NCBI GenBank assembly: GCA_950097015.1
Contig: CATNEN010000034.1
Coordinates: 2,023,501-2,087,500 of the forward strand
Direction of reading: 5' to 3'
DNA length: 64,000 nucleotides
DNA from: Macrostomum hystrix
Lineage: Eukaryota; Platyhelminthes; Macrostomidae
Position 1 is the stretch's first letter. Every line of letters begins with the position of its first letter. Both the position numbers and the translations under genes were made by a program. Below the pieces are notes generated by a model. That model was not told where the DNA came from and ran no database searches. It saw only the letters and a list, made by a program, of their open reading frames with translations. Below are positions 23,001 through 54,688 of this stretch, in pieces.

Positions 23001-26000
23001 AGCCTTCTCTCCGCGGCTGCGCCTCAAATAAATGTGGCCTCACAGCGGAATCGAGCTTTGGGACCTTGGTGCGAGAGGCTAACGCGTTAGCCTGCTTTGT
23101 CACTCACCCACAGCGGTTGTCACTCACCCACAGCGGTTGTCACTCACCCACAGCGGTTAGTGCTTCGTACTTTCGAAAGGTCGATCGGTACGCGCATAGT
23201 TCGGTCCTCACTCAAATGGAAACAATTTTCGCGCCTAAGCAAGACACTTATTTCCCATTTCCCAGTTAGAATAGAAATACGGGTGGGCCAATCCTGTCCA
23301 TGGACTAAACTGTTGTACGCAGCCTTCGCGCATTGGCTACGACTGTGAAGCGTTGTTACAAGTACTGCCTGTTGTTACGCAGAATCTCAAAACGAAAAAG
23401 AAACCCTAACACCTCGCACCGACACTCAGGTGGTCTCGTTTTGTGGCCGAACTAAATCCGAAAGTTGGAGCACTGCTCACCAAAGCCATTGTGGCCTACC
23501 GCAAGGATCAAACGTAAGTGCATTGTCGCTAAAAATAGAATGACTGCGCTATTTCCCACCTGGGCAAAAGACCAAAGGTATTTTAAATAGCCAATGACTA
23601 AGATTTTCCTGAAATGCCACCACATGGATGAATGTCTATGGCGAATCCAGATTGGTTTAGTAATATAGTTATAAATGTATTCAATAAAGTACAATCAACC
23701 AAAATAGCCCACATGGTTCCATGATGAAACTTTTTTAGCAGAAAATTAATGCTAGCAATTGTAGTTTTTGCCACCAGACACCCCGACGAGAATCATTGAA
23801 TATCTCGCTGATGCCGATGCATTGTTTTTCTGGAAGTCGTTTAATCGTGTTCTGGATTTTCACGGCGATTGATTGAATATTTTAGTAGACACAAAAAGAA
23901 AGTATGCGCGTTTAAAATTATGGATCTAAGGCAAAATCTGGAATCTCCACTCTAATATACCGACAGTGAAGTTTCAGCTCTTTGGTACACACTGGCTGCC
24001 TATTGCGGCCTTGAGGTGGCAAATTTTAACCTGGCCTACCTGTGCGACCAGCACGGTAACAAGTTGACCAGTCGGTTTGCTAAGGAATGCCAGTTTCATC
24101 ACTATAACAGAAGTGTTTGTCGCGATGAAAATCAGGTGCACTCCAAGTGTAAGTGAAAATCTGAACTAAATAATGCATTTCACTCACTTTCCTACTGGAA
24201 GTAGTGAGTTCCATAGAACGCGTGGATCTAGTAGCCGAGTGTTTAGAGCTTGGGGTATCGTTAGGGTTAGGGTTAGGTTTTGGGTTAGGGTTAGGGTTAG
24301 GGTTTGTGCAATTCAAACCCTTGAGGGCCAACCTCCAAGGCGCAGTGAGAGTGTACACTGCCTGACGATGAGAAAGATGTACAGGGCAGATGTACACACT
24401 TGTGTGAGCGTGTTCTGTGTGCGTGTGTGCTCAGGAGTCAGCGGAAGGGGCAGAATTGCCTCCTCGCTGGGTGCGGGTCTATTGTCACCAAATGGTGTGT
24501 CATTGCCTGCAGCCCTCCTGCAATAAGCTACAGCTACAGCATTTGAAGGCTGCGTACAGCTGTTCAGACCATAGACTGCTGATGCTGTTACCCATTTAAA
24601 GGCTGGGTGAACTGAAGCAATGCAGACTTAACCCTAACCCTAACCCTAACCCTAACCCTAACCCTAACCCTGTGAACCAGCTAAATATGACTGGTTTAAT
24701 TTAAAAGTACTATATACTGTGCCTATTAAAATAATCGCTTACCGCTTTTCTGCAAACCACGCGTGCCCTTTTCAGCGCTGACCCGTATGGGAGACTATCA
24801 CAGCCAGGGTCCTGCCCATGCTGCCAATCTGACCGCAGCCATCCAGTTCTACTTTCGCGCCGTCAACAAGGGCGACCCGGAGGCCGCCTTCAATCTGGCT
24901 TTGATGGCCGAAACGGGCCGCTTAACACCGGAGCGAGCCAGCGAGCTAGCAGCTCTGTCTGACCAGGGCGACGGCAAGGGCGACCCAAGCTGGTTGCTGA
25001 TGGGTCCTGAGGCCAGGACAGCGTTCCGGCTATACAGACTGTGAGGCTCTCTGACTTCTCTGTGCAGCCTGACTCCCAATCCCTGACTCTCCCAATCCCT
25101 GACTCTCCCAATCCCTGACTCTCCCAATCCCTGACTCTCCCAATCCCTGACTCTCCCAATCCCTGACTCCCAATCCCTGACTCTCCCAATCCCTGACTCT
25201 CCCAATCCCTGACTTTCTCAATCCCTGACTCTCCCAATCCCTGACTCTCCCAATCCCTGACTTTCTCAATCCCTGACTCTCCCAATCCCTGACTCTCCCA
25301 ATCCCTGACTCTCCCAATCCCTGACTCTCCCAATCCCTGACTCCCAATCCCTGACTCCCAATCCCTGACTCTCCCAATCCCTGACTCTCCCAATCCCTGA
25401 CTTTCTCAATCCCTGACTCTCCCAATCCCTGACTTTCTCAATCCCTGACTCTCCCAATCCCTGACTCTCCCAATCCCTGACTCTCCCAATCCCTGACTCT
25501 CCCAATCCCTGACTCTCCCAATCCCTGACTCTCCCAATCCCTGACTCTCCCAATCCCTGACTTTCTCAATCCCTGACTCTCCCAATCCCTGACTCTCCCA
25601 ATCCCTGACTCTCCCAATCCCTGACTCTCCCAATCCCTGACTCTCCCAATCCCTGACTCTCCCAATCCCTGACTCCCAATCCCTGACTCTCCCAATCCCT
25701 GACTCTCCCAATCCCTGACTTTCTCAATCCCTGACTCTCCCAATCCCTGACTCTCCCAATCCCTGACTTTCTCAATCCCTGACTCTCCCAATCCCTGACT
25801 CTCCCAATCCCTGACTCTCCCAATCCCTGACTCTCCCAATCCCTGACTCTCCCAATCCCTGACTCTCCCAATCCCTGACTCTCCCAATCCCTGACTCTCC
25901 CAATTCCTGACTCTCCCAATCCCTGACTCTCCCAATCCCTGACTCTCCCAATCCCTGACTCTCCCAATCCCTGACTCTCCCAATCCCTGACTCTCCCAAT

Positions 26001-26942
26001 CCCTGACTTTCTCAACCCTGACTCTCTCAACCCCTGACTCTCGCAATCCCTGACTCTCTCAATCCCTGACTCTCTCTCAATCCCTGACTCTCTCAATCCC
26101 TGATTCTCTCTCAATCCCTGACTCTCTCTCAACCCAGACGCTTTCAACCCTGACTCTCTCAACCCTGACTTTCTCAACCCTGACTCTCTCAACCCTGACT
26201 CTCTCAACCCTGACTTTCTCAACCCTGACGCTCTCAACCCTGACGCTCTCAACCCTGACTCTCTCAACCCTGACTCTCTCAACCCTGACTTTCTCAACCC
26301 TGACTCTCTCAACCCTGACGCTCTCAACCTTGACTCTCTCAACCCTGACTCTCTCAACCCTGACTCTCTCAACCCTGACTTTCTCAGCCCTGACTCTCTC
26401 AACCCTGACGCTCTCAATCCTGACTCTCTCAACCCTGACTCTCTCAACTTTGTCTCTCTCTCAATCTCTGACTCTCTCCATCCTTGAGTCTCTCCCAAAC
26501 TGTATATTGGATTTTTGCATTTAAGTGCATCTGCTAGTTAGTAAAAAGACAAAGAACTGCGGTCAAGGACAAGAAATGGCCTTTGTAAAAAGATTGCTTT
26601 GCAAAGTAGGGCTTCAGATCGATAACACTCTGCCAAGTGGGTACTGCTTAAGTTGTCTCAAATGTTTGCTTTGAAGCCTAGATACACTTTCCAAGCAATA
26701 GCACTATGAGCAGTTTACAGTGTGAACAGTGATCCAATCCAATCAATCCAATCAACTCATTGTTGAGCAGGTGCGAGAAGCTTTCCAAGACTGAGACAGA
26801 TCTGCCGTGTCGGCTGGCTCGGTACAAGCTGAAACTGCTCACTTATATTTCTCACTATTTGGATATTGTTAGAGGCTCATTGCTGGCCAGCCTACTTGCT
26901 CTGGTGGCTTGGAGATTCATGTGCGGCAGTCTGAGGAACTGA
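17023..26942 (+). CDS. SEL1L3: SEL1L3 orthologue, complete, 13 exons, 1079 residues
   Basis: Exons: 17023-17611, 18093-18216, 18431-18677, 18750-18808, 19054-19325, 19413-19690, 20223-20363, 21461-21843, 22243-22686, 23430-23513, 23967-24148, 24776-25040, 26771-26942. They sum to 3240 bases and stay in frame throughout. A signal peptide covers residues 1-22. An extracellular, lectin-like N-terminal half follows (about 200-430), with the family block FTLSTWIFLEKPC in exon 3. Sel1-type alpha repeats run from about 590 to 1000, for example MADLLYWGSSGVQRNVQEGL, AISLYKRAAALGGQDAVYNL and AVNKGDPEAAFNLALMAETG. One C-terminal membrane helix lies at about 1056-1072 with a very short tail. This order is that of the vertebrate single-pass protein SEL1L3 (1132 residues in human), not the ERAD factor SEL1L. 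Its biochemical role is not well established; Sel1 repeats bind proteins. Most introns carry a different tandem array or SINE. Confidence 0.95.
17638..17680. repeat. GTTT microsatellite
   Basis: About 10 units, in SEL1L3 intron 1, starting 26 bases after the 5' splice site. Confidence 0.97.
17731..18055 (+). mobile_element. tRNA-derived SINE, family 1 (copy a, most complete)
   Basis: Box A TAGCCTAGTGG is at 17740 and box B GGTTCGATTCC at 17784. The body contains TTTGTGTCCTTTAGCAAGAC, a block of the kind seen in widespread animal SINEs, then CAGTCCATGGACTG and CGTACGCAGCCTTCAGATGC. It ends in an A-rich AAATAAA tail. It lies in SEL1L3 intron 1. Confidence 0.92.
18877..18998. repeat. About 52-bp imperfect repeat, 2.5 copies, with ATTGG boxes
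   Basis: Each copy begins with a block like CTGATTGGTCAGCTGACTCC. It lies in SEL1L3 intron 4 and is one of several unrelated arrays built around TGATTGG, an inverted CCAAT box. Confidence 0.8.
19747..20185. repeat. 28-bp minisatellite, about 15.5 copies
   Basis: The unit contains GTGGGTGTCACTCCCTCCAG followed by TCCATTCA; copies differ mainly at GGG/GGC. It starts 57 bases after the 5' splice site of SEL1L3 intron 6 and fills most of that intron. Long frames in it are an effect of the repeat. Confidence 0.98.
20525..20640 (+). mobile_element. Dispersed repeat, copy 2, source of the next array
   Basis: CCGTATGGTGGACTTTTATG, TTCGGTTTGGGAGGC and TTTCCCCAGGGGAAA occur in the same order as in the copy at 5830-5960. 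Here the palindromic end runs directly into the 25-bp array. Confidence 0.75.
20604..21068. repeat. 25-bp palindromic minisatellite, about 18-19 copies
   Basis: Each unit is GTGG(T/C)CTTTCCCCAGGGGAAATAGT with small indels. Every copy contains the 15-base inverted repeat TTTCCCC-A-GGGGAAA, so each can form a short hairpin. It lies in SEL1L3 intron 7. Confidence 0.98.
21083..21298. mobile_element. hAT-like MITE with 8-bp target duplication (copy 2)
   Basis: The left end is CAGGGGTCGGCTAACTCC; the right end, read inward, is CAGGGGTCAGCAAAAGC. The flanking octamers TTTCAACG and ATCTAACG agree at 5 of 8 positions. The interior holds CTCATCT..CCCTGTTTCATCT units and CGGCCCGCTGTCGTCTTTTA, the reverse complement of the copy at 14098-14488. 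At 216 bp it is non-autonomous. It lies in SEL1L3 intron 7. Confidence 0.75.
22031..22225. repeat. CAGTTCT/CAGTTCG heptamer array
   Basis: About 27 units of 7 bp (CAGTTCT, CAGTTCG, with CCGTTCG variants). It lies in SEL1L3 intron 8 and ends about 17 bases before the 3' splice site at 22242. Confidence 0.95.
22840..23105 (-). mobile_element. tRNA-derived SINE, family 2 (copy c)
   Basis: It has the same block order as the copy at 14975-15330, including CTCACACAGGTGTGTACATC and GCGGAATCGAGC. The tRNA-like head is on the minus strand, at the right end. It lies in SEL1L3 intron 9. Confidence 0.87.
23098..23160. repeat. 20-bp repeat, three copies
   Basis: The unit is TCACTCACCCACAGCGGTTG, at the junction between a family-2 SINE and a family-1 SINE remnant. 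Confidence 0.9.
23165..23385 (+). mobile_element. Family-1 SINE remnant
   Basis: AAGCAAGACACTTATTTCCC, GTCCATGGACTAAAC and TACGCAGCCTTCGCGC match the body of the copy at 17731-18055. The head is decayed. It lies in SEL1L3 intron 9. Confidence 0.7.
24225..24530 (+). mobile_element. Family-2 SINE with its head disrupted by telomeric repeats (copy d)
   Basis: Orientation is opposite to copies a-c. Box A-like TAGCCGAGTGT at 24232 is followed by a TTAGGG array where the box B region should be. The normal body then follows (CCTTGAGGGCCAACCTCCAA to CACCAAATGGTGTGTCATTG). It lies in SEL1L3 intron 11. Confidence 0.82.
24261..24303 (+). repeat. Interstitial telomeric repeat, TTAGGG strand
   Basis: About seven TTAGGG units, one altered (TTAGGTTTTGGG), inside the SINE head. 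Confidence 0.95.
24535..24630 (-). mobile_element. Family-1 SINE fragment
   Basis: TTTGAAGGCTGCGTACAGC through GGTGAACTGAAGCAATGCAG matches the 17731 copy in reverse complement. It is cut exactly where the second telomeric array begins. Confidence 0.8.
24629..24671 (-). repeat. Interstitial telomeric repeat, CCCTAA strand
   Basis: Seven clean AACCCT units that grow out of the ACTTAA of the SINE fragment. They are inverted relative to the array at 24261. Confidence 0.95.
25069..26495. repeat. 16-bp minisatellite array of 1.4 kb
   Basis: The left part is TGACTCTCCCAATCCC with a TTTCTC variant. From about 26010 it changes to the 15-bp relative TGACTCTCTCAACCC. It begins about 29 bases after the 5' splice site of SEL1L3 intron 12 and makes several long but meaningless frames. 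Confidence 0.99.
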
Positions 26943-27360
26943 GTGTCCATTTTTTCAATGCGTCGGAGCTGAATTTATTTCAAAACTGCATCGGTGACGG
27001 CTATTCTAGAAACCCGTGTCACTGGCTGTCTACTAACTTTGGTCTTCAGAAGTTTCTAGTGAGCTTTGCATGTCCTTTGTAGTCAACTAAAGCGGCATTT
27101 AATATACGAATACTATTTGCTTTGATCACAAATCAAATTTTGCTTTTGGAATTTCGGAACCTGCAAATGCATGATATTACATTTTGCCACGGTGTATGCT
27201 AAGCCTCCTATTTATGATATTTAACGCTTTTTCCGATAGTAGAAAAATATACTGAAAGCTGCTAGTAACGAAACAGCTTAACACTGAGAGCTGCCATGAC
27301 TATTCAGTGTCTGACTGGCTCAATAAAAATGCTTGCAAATTTTCGCTAAAGGCTAGAAAG
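26943..27360. other. 3' flank of SEL1L3
   Basis: Presumed 3' UTR and downstream sequence. I see nothing else. Confidence 0.45.
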
Positions 27361-27366
27361 ATAGAA

Positions 27367-27795
27367 AGGATTGTGGGAGACAATGGGAGAGATTGTGGGA
27401 GACAATGGGAGAGATTGTGGCAGACAATGGGAGATATTGTGGGAGAGATTGTGGGAGACAATGGGAGAGATTGTGGGAGAGATTGTGGGAGACAATGGGA
27501 GAGATTGTGGGAGAGATTGTGGGAGACAATGGGAGAGATTGTGGGAGACAACGGGAGAGATTGTGGGAGAGATTGTGGGAGACAATGGGAGAGATTGTGG
27601 GAGACAATGGGAGAGATTGTGGGAGACAATGCAAGAGACTGTGAGAGACAATGGGAGAGATTTTCAGAGACAATGGGAGAGATTTTCGCAGAAAATTGGA
27701 GAGATTGTTGGAGACGAACGGTGAGATTGTGGGAGACGAACGGTGAGATTGTTGGAGACGAACGGTGAGATTGTGGGAGACAATGGGAGAGAGAA
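27367..27795. repeat. GAGATTGTGGGAGACAATGG minisatellite
   Basis: 20-bp units mixed with an inserted 10-bp half-unit (GAGATTGTGG); the right edge decays into GACGAACGGTGAGATTGT. It is intergenic. Confidence 0.97.
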
Positions 27796-28402
27796 CAGAA
27801 AGAGACAAATGCAATGTTAAATCGAAGACTTCAGTGCAGATTATCAGGCCTTTCCTATTTATGAGAACAAACAGGTGCTTAAAAGTGAACTAAAAGCTAG
27901 TTACTAAGTTAATCAGTGATTATTTTGCTTGTGACTCTGGACTGTTATTGAAGCTGAAAGAAATTTTGTTACGTAGATTTTTTTCAACATGCAGTGTGTT
28001 GTCTTTTGTGTTTGCTGGAGCAATTAAGAGGAGTGCGTGATCTTTGAATTGTTTCAAATGCGGAGTGTGATGCCAATCAATTCAAATTGACGAAGCTTGT
28101 GAGGATAAAACTTCTTTATAGGATGAAATGTACTCATTTATGAAACATGTAAAACCAAAACTTTTTTGTCCATTAAACGGATGAAACTGAAATGTATTTA
28201 GTTCGTTAAACCGATAAACGAAAGTAAATAGTTAATTTAATCGCTAACTATGACAATTATCTTAAGTTTTGGTCCGTTAAATCAGTAAAGGCCAAAAAAG
28301 GCAAAAGTAGCTTTAATTCTTGAACAGTAGAAGGACCACGTGGGCATTTCAGATATCCAAATTATTATTATTTTTCTATATCTCCTAAAATATTCAACCA
28401 AT
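27796..28402. other. Intergenic stretch, nothing recognised
   Basis: AT-rich sequence with short CGTTAAACCGATAAA-like echoes (28170-28290) but no clear array or gene. Confidence 0.45.
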
Positions 28403-28522
28403 CGCAACCTGTTGGTCACTTCGTCAACTGCCAGTGATGGGGCCCAAACATGTTGGTCACTTCGTCAACCGCCAGTGATGGGGCCCAAACATGTTGGTCA
28501 CTTCGTCAACCGCCAGTAAGGC
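28403..28522. repeat. 41-bp tandem repeat, three copies
   Basis: The unit contains TTGGTCACTTCGTCAACCGC then CAGTGATGGGGCCCAAACATG. The third copy is truncated and followed by an inverted repeat of the same core. Confidence 0.93.
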
Positions 28523-28532
28523 CACCCACGCA

Positions 28533-28586
28533 TTTTGGTCATTTCGTCAACTCGGTTGACGAAAGGGCTAGTTGACGAAGTGACCA
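28533..28586. repeat. Inverted repeat of the TTCGTCAA core
   Basis: GGTCATTTCGTCAACT pairs with AGTTGACGAAGTGACC at 15 of 16 positions around a loop of about 22 bases. Confidence 0.8.
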
Positions 28587-28908
28587 TCACCCTTTGAAAT
28601 ACCTCAAATATCTTTCTACAGTTAAGCGATATCAGGGTCCGTTTGTCTACATCGAGCTCCATGACTTGAACAGAAACAGCGCGTGAGAATGGAAACCACC
28701 CCATGACAAACACTATTGTCCAACAAGCAGCATCAAGAAATTGCTTCACACTTTTTTGTTAAAGTCAATAAATAACTGAGCATCGCAGCTGTCAACAAAG
28801 CTATATTTTTGTCAACCGCCTCGCTGGTGTCGCGCTGTGCGACTCACATTTTTTTAGGTTAGCAGCGTAAATACAGTTTTGTCCTCATCTGAACTTACAA
28901 TTCATTTT

Positions 28909-29311
28909 AGAATAGATAGAGGAGAAAGGAGAGAGGAGAGAGAAGAGAGGAGAGAGAAAAGAGGAAAGAGGAGACAGGAGAGAGGAGAGAGGAGAGAGGA
29001 GAGAGGAGAGAGGAGACAGGAGAGAGGAGACAGGAGACAGGAGAGAGAAGAGAGGAGAGAGGAGAGAGGAGAGAGGAGACAGGAGAGAGGAGACATGAGA
29101 CAGGAGAGAGAAGAGAGGAGAGAGAAAAGAGGAAAGAGGAGACAGGAGAGAGAAGAGAGGAGAGAGGAGAGAGGAGAGAGGAGACAGGAGAGAGAAGAGA
29201 GGAGACAGGAGAGAGGAGACAGGAGACAGGAGAGAGAAGAGAGGAGAGAAAAGAGAGGAGAGAGGAGAGAGGAGAGAGGAGACAGGAGACAGGAGAGAGG
29301 AGACAGGAGAG

Positions 29312-29345
<34 letters not shown>

Positions 29346-30026
29346 GAGGAGACATGAGACAGGAGAGAGAAGAGAGGAGAGAGAAAATAGGAAAGAGGAG
29401 ACAGGAGAGAGAAGAGATGAGAGAGGAGAGAGGAGAGAGGAGACAGGAGAGAGGAGACAGGAGAGAGAAGAGATGAGAGAGGAGAGAGGAGAGAGGAGAC
29501 AGGAGAGAGGAGACAGGAGAGAGAAGAGAGGAGAGAGGAGAGAGGAGAGAGGAGAGAGGAGACAGGAGAGAGGAGACAGGAGACAGGAGAGAGAAGAGAG
29601 GATAGAGGATAGAGGAGAGAGGAGACAGGAGAGAGGAGAGAGGAGACAGGAGAGAAAAGAGAGGAGAGAGGAGAGAGGAGAGAGGAGACAGGAGAGAGGA
29701 GACATGAGACAGGAGAGAGAAGAGAGGAGAGAGAAAAGAGGAAAGAGGAGACAGGAGAGAGAAGAGAGGAGAGAGGAGAGAGGAGAGAGGAGACATGAGA
29801 GAGGAGACAGGAGACAGGAGAGAGAAGAGAGGAGAGAGAAAAGAGGAAAGAGGAGACAGGAGAGAGGAGACAGGAGACAGGAGAGAGAAGAGAGGAGAGA
29901 GGAGACAGGAGAGAGGAGAGAGGAGACAGGAGAGAGGAGAGAGGAGACAGGAGAGAGGAGACAGGAGACAGGAGAGATAAGAGAGGAGACAGGAGAGAGG
30001 AGACAGGAGACAGGAGAGAGGAGACA
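28909..30026. repeat. 1.1-kb polypurine tract of GGAGAGA/GGAGACA units
   Basis: The plus strand is almost wholly G and A, with scattered C in GGAGACAGGAGA. The 7-bp unit makes the frame open on both strands in several registers; none is a gene. It ends 347 bases before the Shaw start codon, so it lies in the Shaw promoter region or leader. Confidence 0.97.
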
Positions 30027-30372
30027 ACCTCATGGATCATCTCGGAGGCCAATGGACGTGCGCCGTCCCTCGAAGCGGCAACGCCCAAGCTCACCGGGCA
30101 TTCCAGTTTTGCCTCTCCCAGTTTCTCCCGGCTCGGAGTGGGCGAATGGGCTCCGTTCCCACCACACCCCCTCTTCCCTTCTCTTCCTCGCCCCCTCCCG
30201 GTCCGCTCGTGGATGAGGTGGATGTGAAAACAGAAGCAAAAACTGCGAACGGCTCTGGTAAAGGCACTCCCTCGCCGTGAGCTCGCCAGCAGACAATAGT
30301 TCCAGCGGACTATCTAGGACCTTCTGTCCATATTATCTCGCACACCCGATTTCGGAGCCGCCGAGGGACGCA
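30027..30372 (+). promoter_or_regulatory. Likely 5' leader or promoter-proximal region of Shaw
   Basis: GC-richer, unique sequence between the polypurine tract and the Shaw ATG. It carries pyrimidine-rich stretches (CCCTCTTCCCTTCTCTTCC) and open frames without recognisable domains. The transcription start is not determined. Confidence 0.35.
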
Positions 30373-51488
<21,116 letters not shown>

Positions 51489-52485
51489 TCAGCGAAGCAG
51501 GCTGAAAATCACTTCCTGAACAATCCAGATCTATTTTCTTTAAATTCTGATTTTACTTTTTCCTGGTCTGTGTCTTAACGAACAGTTTTGTTCACAGAAA
51601 ACCGGTTTTGTGTTATTATTGACCTTCTTCTTTTGGAACACAGATTGTTTTTCGTTGACCTGTTGTCTGAATAGAACAGAAAATTTAATGTGAAAGCAGA
51701 TTATTATGGCTCTAGATAAAAGCAGTGCCGCACCCTGTTTGTTGTACTCGTTAGGTGCACATGGTTTGTTTTTCGAATATCTCAAACTCATGGCACTAAC
51801 AAAAATGAATATTTTTTATCTAGTATGATTATTATTGATTGCACCAAATCTATAATAGAGTCTGCAGCATTCCAATACCGGCCTATTTGTATTCATTCAG
51901 TCGCTAAATTCACAGTTTGAAAGTTGACGATATCTACCGCACAAAGCCATTTGCATTTAAGCACAGGCACTGTTTTCTATATATCCAACTGTACTAAATC
52001 ACAAATTAACCGAATTTCTTGTCAACTCGCACAGACTAATAGAAACACTAGTTTTCTTCCCAGTCCTGAATTAGTCTCTATCCACCCTGTCCTTTTTTGT
52101 CTCCGATTGCACTTTAAGTCACTGTTAGGTCGCACAAGAAACCTATTGCTGATTTGTACAGACAATCCAGTTTTTTATTCCATATCAGAGTGTCTATAAG
52201 CTCTCCACAATGTGTGCCTCTGTTCCTAACTGACATAATTTCTATGCAGCATATAAATAATGTTTATATGATTATTTCTACTATCCTGTTGTGCGCCATT
52301 AGCACTGTGATCAGAATAAGCCTGCATGTGCAATGGCGGAATGCAATAGAAAGAATTACTGATTGAAAATGCGACTAATTCCTTTAGCATGCGGCTAAAA
52401 ATATAACTATTTATTTTTCTCTTCTGATCAAAGGCCTAACCGACTTCGAAGTAAATATTTGTCATTTTTAACCCCACTGAATATT
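51489..52485. other. 3' flank of Shaw
   Basis: Presumed 3' UTR and downstream sequence. Nothing recognised. Confidence 0.45.
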
Positions 52486-53165
52486 TCGGTTTCAAACTAT
52501 CTACCAGTGTCAGCCTACCCTATCTACCAGTCTCAACCTACCCTATCTACCAGTCTCAACCTACCCTATCTACCAGTCTTAACCTACCCTATCTACCAGT
52601 CTCAAACTACCCTATCTACAATTCTCAACCTACCCTATCTACCAGTCTCAACCTACCCTATCTACCAGTCTCAACCTACCCTATCTACCAGTCTCAACCT
52701 ACCCTATCTACCAGTCTCAACCTACCCTATCTACCAGTCTCAACCTACACTATCTACCAGTCTCAACCTACACTATCTACCAGTCTCAAACTACCCTATC
52801 TACCAGTCTCAACCTACACTATCTACCAGTCTCAAACTACCCTATCTACCAGTCTCAACCTACCCTATCTACCAGTCTCAACCTACCCTATCTACCAGTC
52901 TCAACCTACCCTATCTACCAGTCTCAACCTACCCTATCTACCAGTCTCAACCTACACTATCTACCAGTCTCAACCTACACTATCTACCAGTCTCAAACTA
53001 CCCTATCTACCAGTCTCAACCTACCCTATCTACCAGTCTCAACCTACCCTATCTACCAGTCTCAACCTACCCTATCTACCAGTCTCAAACTACCCTATCT
53101 ACCAGTCTCAATCTACACTATCTACCAGTCTCAACCTACCCTATCTACCAGCCTAAGCCTACCCA
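52486..53165. repeat. 23-bp minisatellite, about 29 copies
   Basis: The unit is TCTCAACCTACCCTATCTAC plus CAG. The 282-codon frame over it is an effect of the repeat. Intergenic. Confidence 0.98.
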
Positions 53166-53734
53166 AACTACCTGTCTTAATCTATCAGACTCACTCCACC
53201 CAATCTACCTGACTCACCGCACCGTAGTATTACCATTCTCAGCTGACTCAGCAGAACTCAAAAAAACAAAAAAACTTACTGTTGAAAATTTCGCCGCAAA
53301 AGTCTAAGCTCACAAGTATAAGTTGTGTAAATTGGACGATAGACGAAAATGTGTAGATCGCTCAAAGGTATGTATACCTATATAATTTATATATGCGTAT
53401 ATTAATGGAGTTGAAATAAATGAGAACAGTTTTGTAGAACTACAAAACAGATAGTGTAGTACAGAACTCCATAGTAGCAAAATTGTTTGCCAATACAATT
53501 ATTATTCTCGGCTCTGAAATAGGTAATTTTCTTTCAATAAAATTAAAATAAATTGCTAATCGATTTAGCAGCAATAATAGAGTGACTAACAGTGAATTTC
53601 TAGCTGCACAAAAGCTTGTTAAAATAGAATAAAGGTACAGAGATTGCGGAGAAATTTCAATAGAACAACTGTAGCATGCGCATGTACTATGAAATATAGA
53701 TAGTGATTAAAGAAATTTTAGGGAAATGAAGGTG
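53166..53734. other. Intergenic stretch, nothing recognised
   Basis: AT-rich, no gene supported. Confidence 0.45.
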
Positions 53735-53965
53735 AGAAGAGAGGAGAGAGGAGAGACGGGAGAGGAGAGAGGGGAGAGAGGAGAGGGGAGAGGGAGAAGA
53801 GAGAGGGGAGAGAGGGGAGAGGACAGAGGAAGAGGAGAGAGGAGAGGGGAGGGTAGAGAGACGGGAGAGGAGAGAGGAGAAAGGGAAGAGGAGAGAGGAG
53901 AGAGAAGAGAGGGGAGAGGAGAGAGGGGAGAGAGGGGAGAGGACATAGAGAGAGGAGAAAGAAGG
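53735..53965. repeat. Polypurine GGAGAGA/GGGAGAGA tract
   Basis: G/A-only heptamers and octamers, related in composition to the 1.1-kb tract upstream of Shaw. Confidence 0.95.
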
Positions 53966-54688
53966 TGCTCTGAGAGTAAGCGCAGGAGAAGAGATGAAGA
54001 CACGAGGGTAGAGAAAAAGGAAATATAATAGACAAGAGACACAGATCAGACAGAACAGGCAGCAAATGAGGCATATACAGACGAATGCATCAGTAAACAA
54101 GCTGTGTACAAATGTGTAAAAATAAAATGATAAACAGCAACCCAGGAAACAGGCTATCGCACATGCAATACGATTGTAATGTCAATAGTCACAATTGTAG
54201 TAACAATTGAATTAAACAACTGTAACAGTGAAACAAATGTCCAATATAAAGACACATGGAGGTACCTGGACAAAGGACCAATAGAAATGTCAGCACTGGA
54301 CTACTTAAAACTAGTATATTTTACATCCTCTAATAATAAGTGGCTTTGGCCAAATGAGACAAAATAATCGAATTCATATCAAATCAATCGACAGCACAAA
54401 TATAAGAAAAAAGCTAGCATTAACTCACAAAATTAACAACAGGATCGCAAACTGAAACATTTAAATAAAACATAGTTTTATTAGAGACAGAGATTAACCA
54501 GTGACTAAAGCTGCAAAACAGACAGGCTTAAGGAAAATTGCCTTATAACACAATGCGGTAAATTAATACCTGAAATAAGTGTAGCGTTAACACTCGACAG
54601 TTAATATCCCAAATTAACGACATTTGAATATAAGAATATAGACAAGGGCACCGGAAGCCTACGACTCCGATTTGATTACTGCAGTACA
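53966..54688. other. Intergenic stretch, nothing recognised
   Basis: AT-rich, no gene supported. Confidence 0.45.

Noticed and set aside
28879-30216. Open frames of 380-445 codons on both strands
   Set aside because: They are produced by the 7-bp polypurine repeat, which lacks stops in several registers on both strands.
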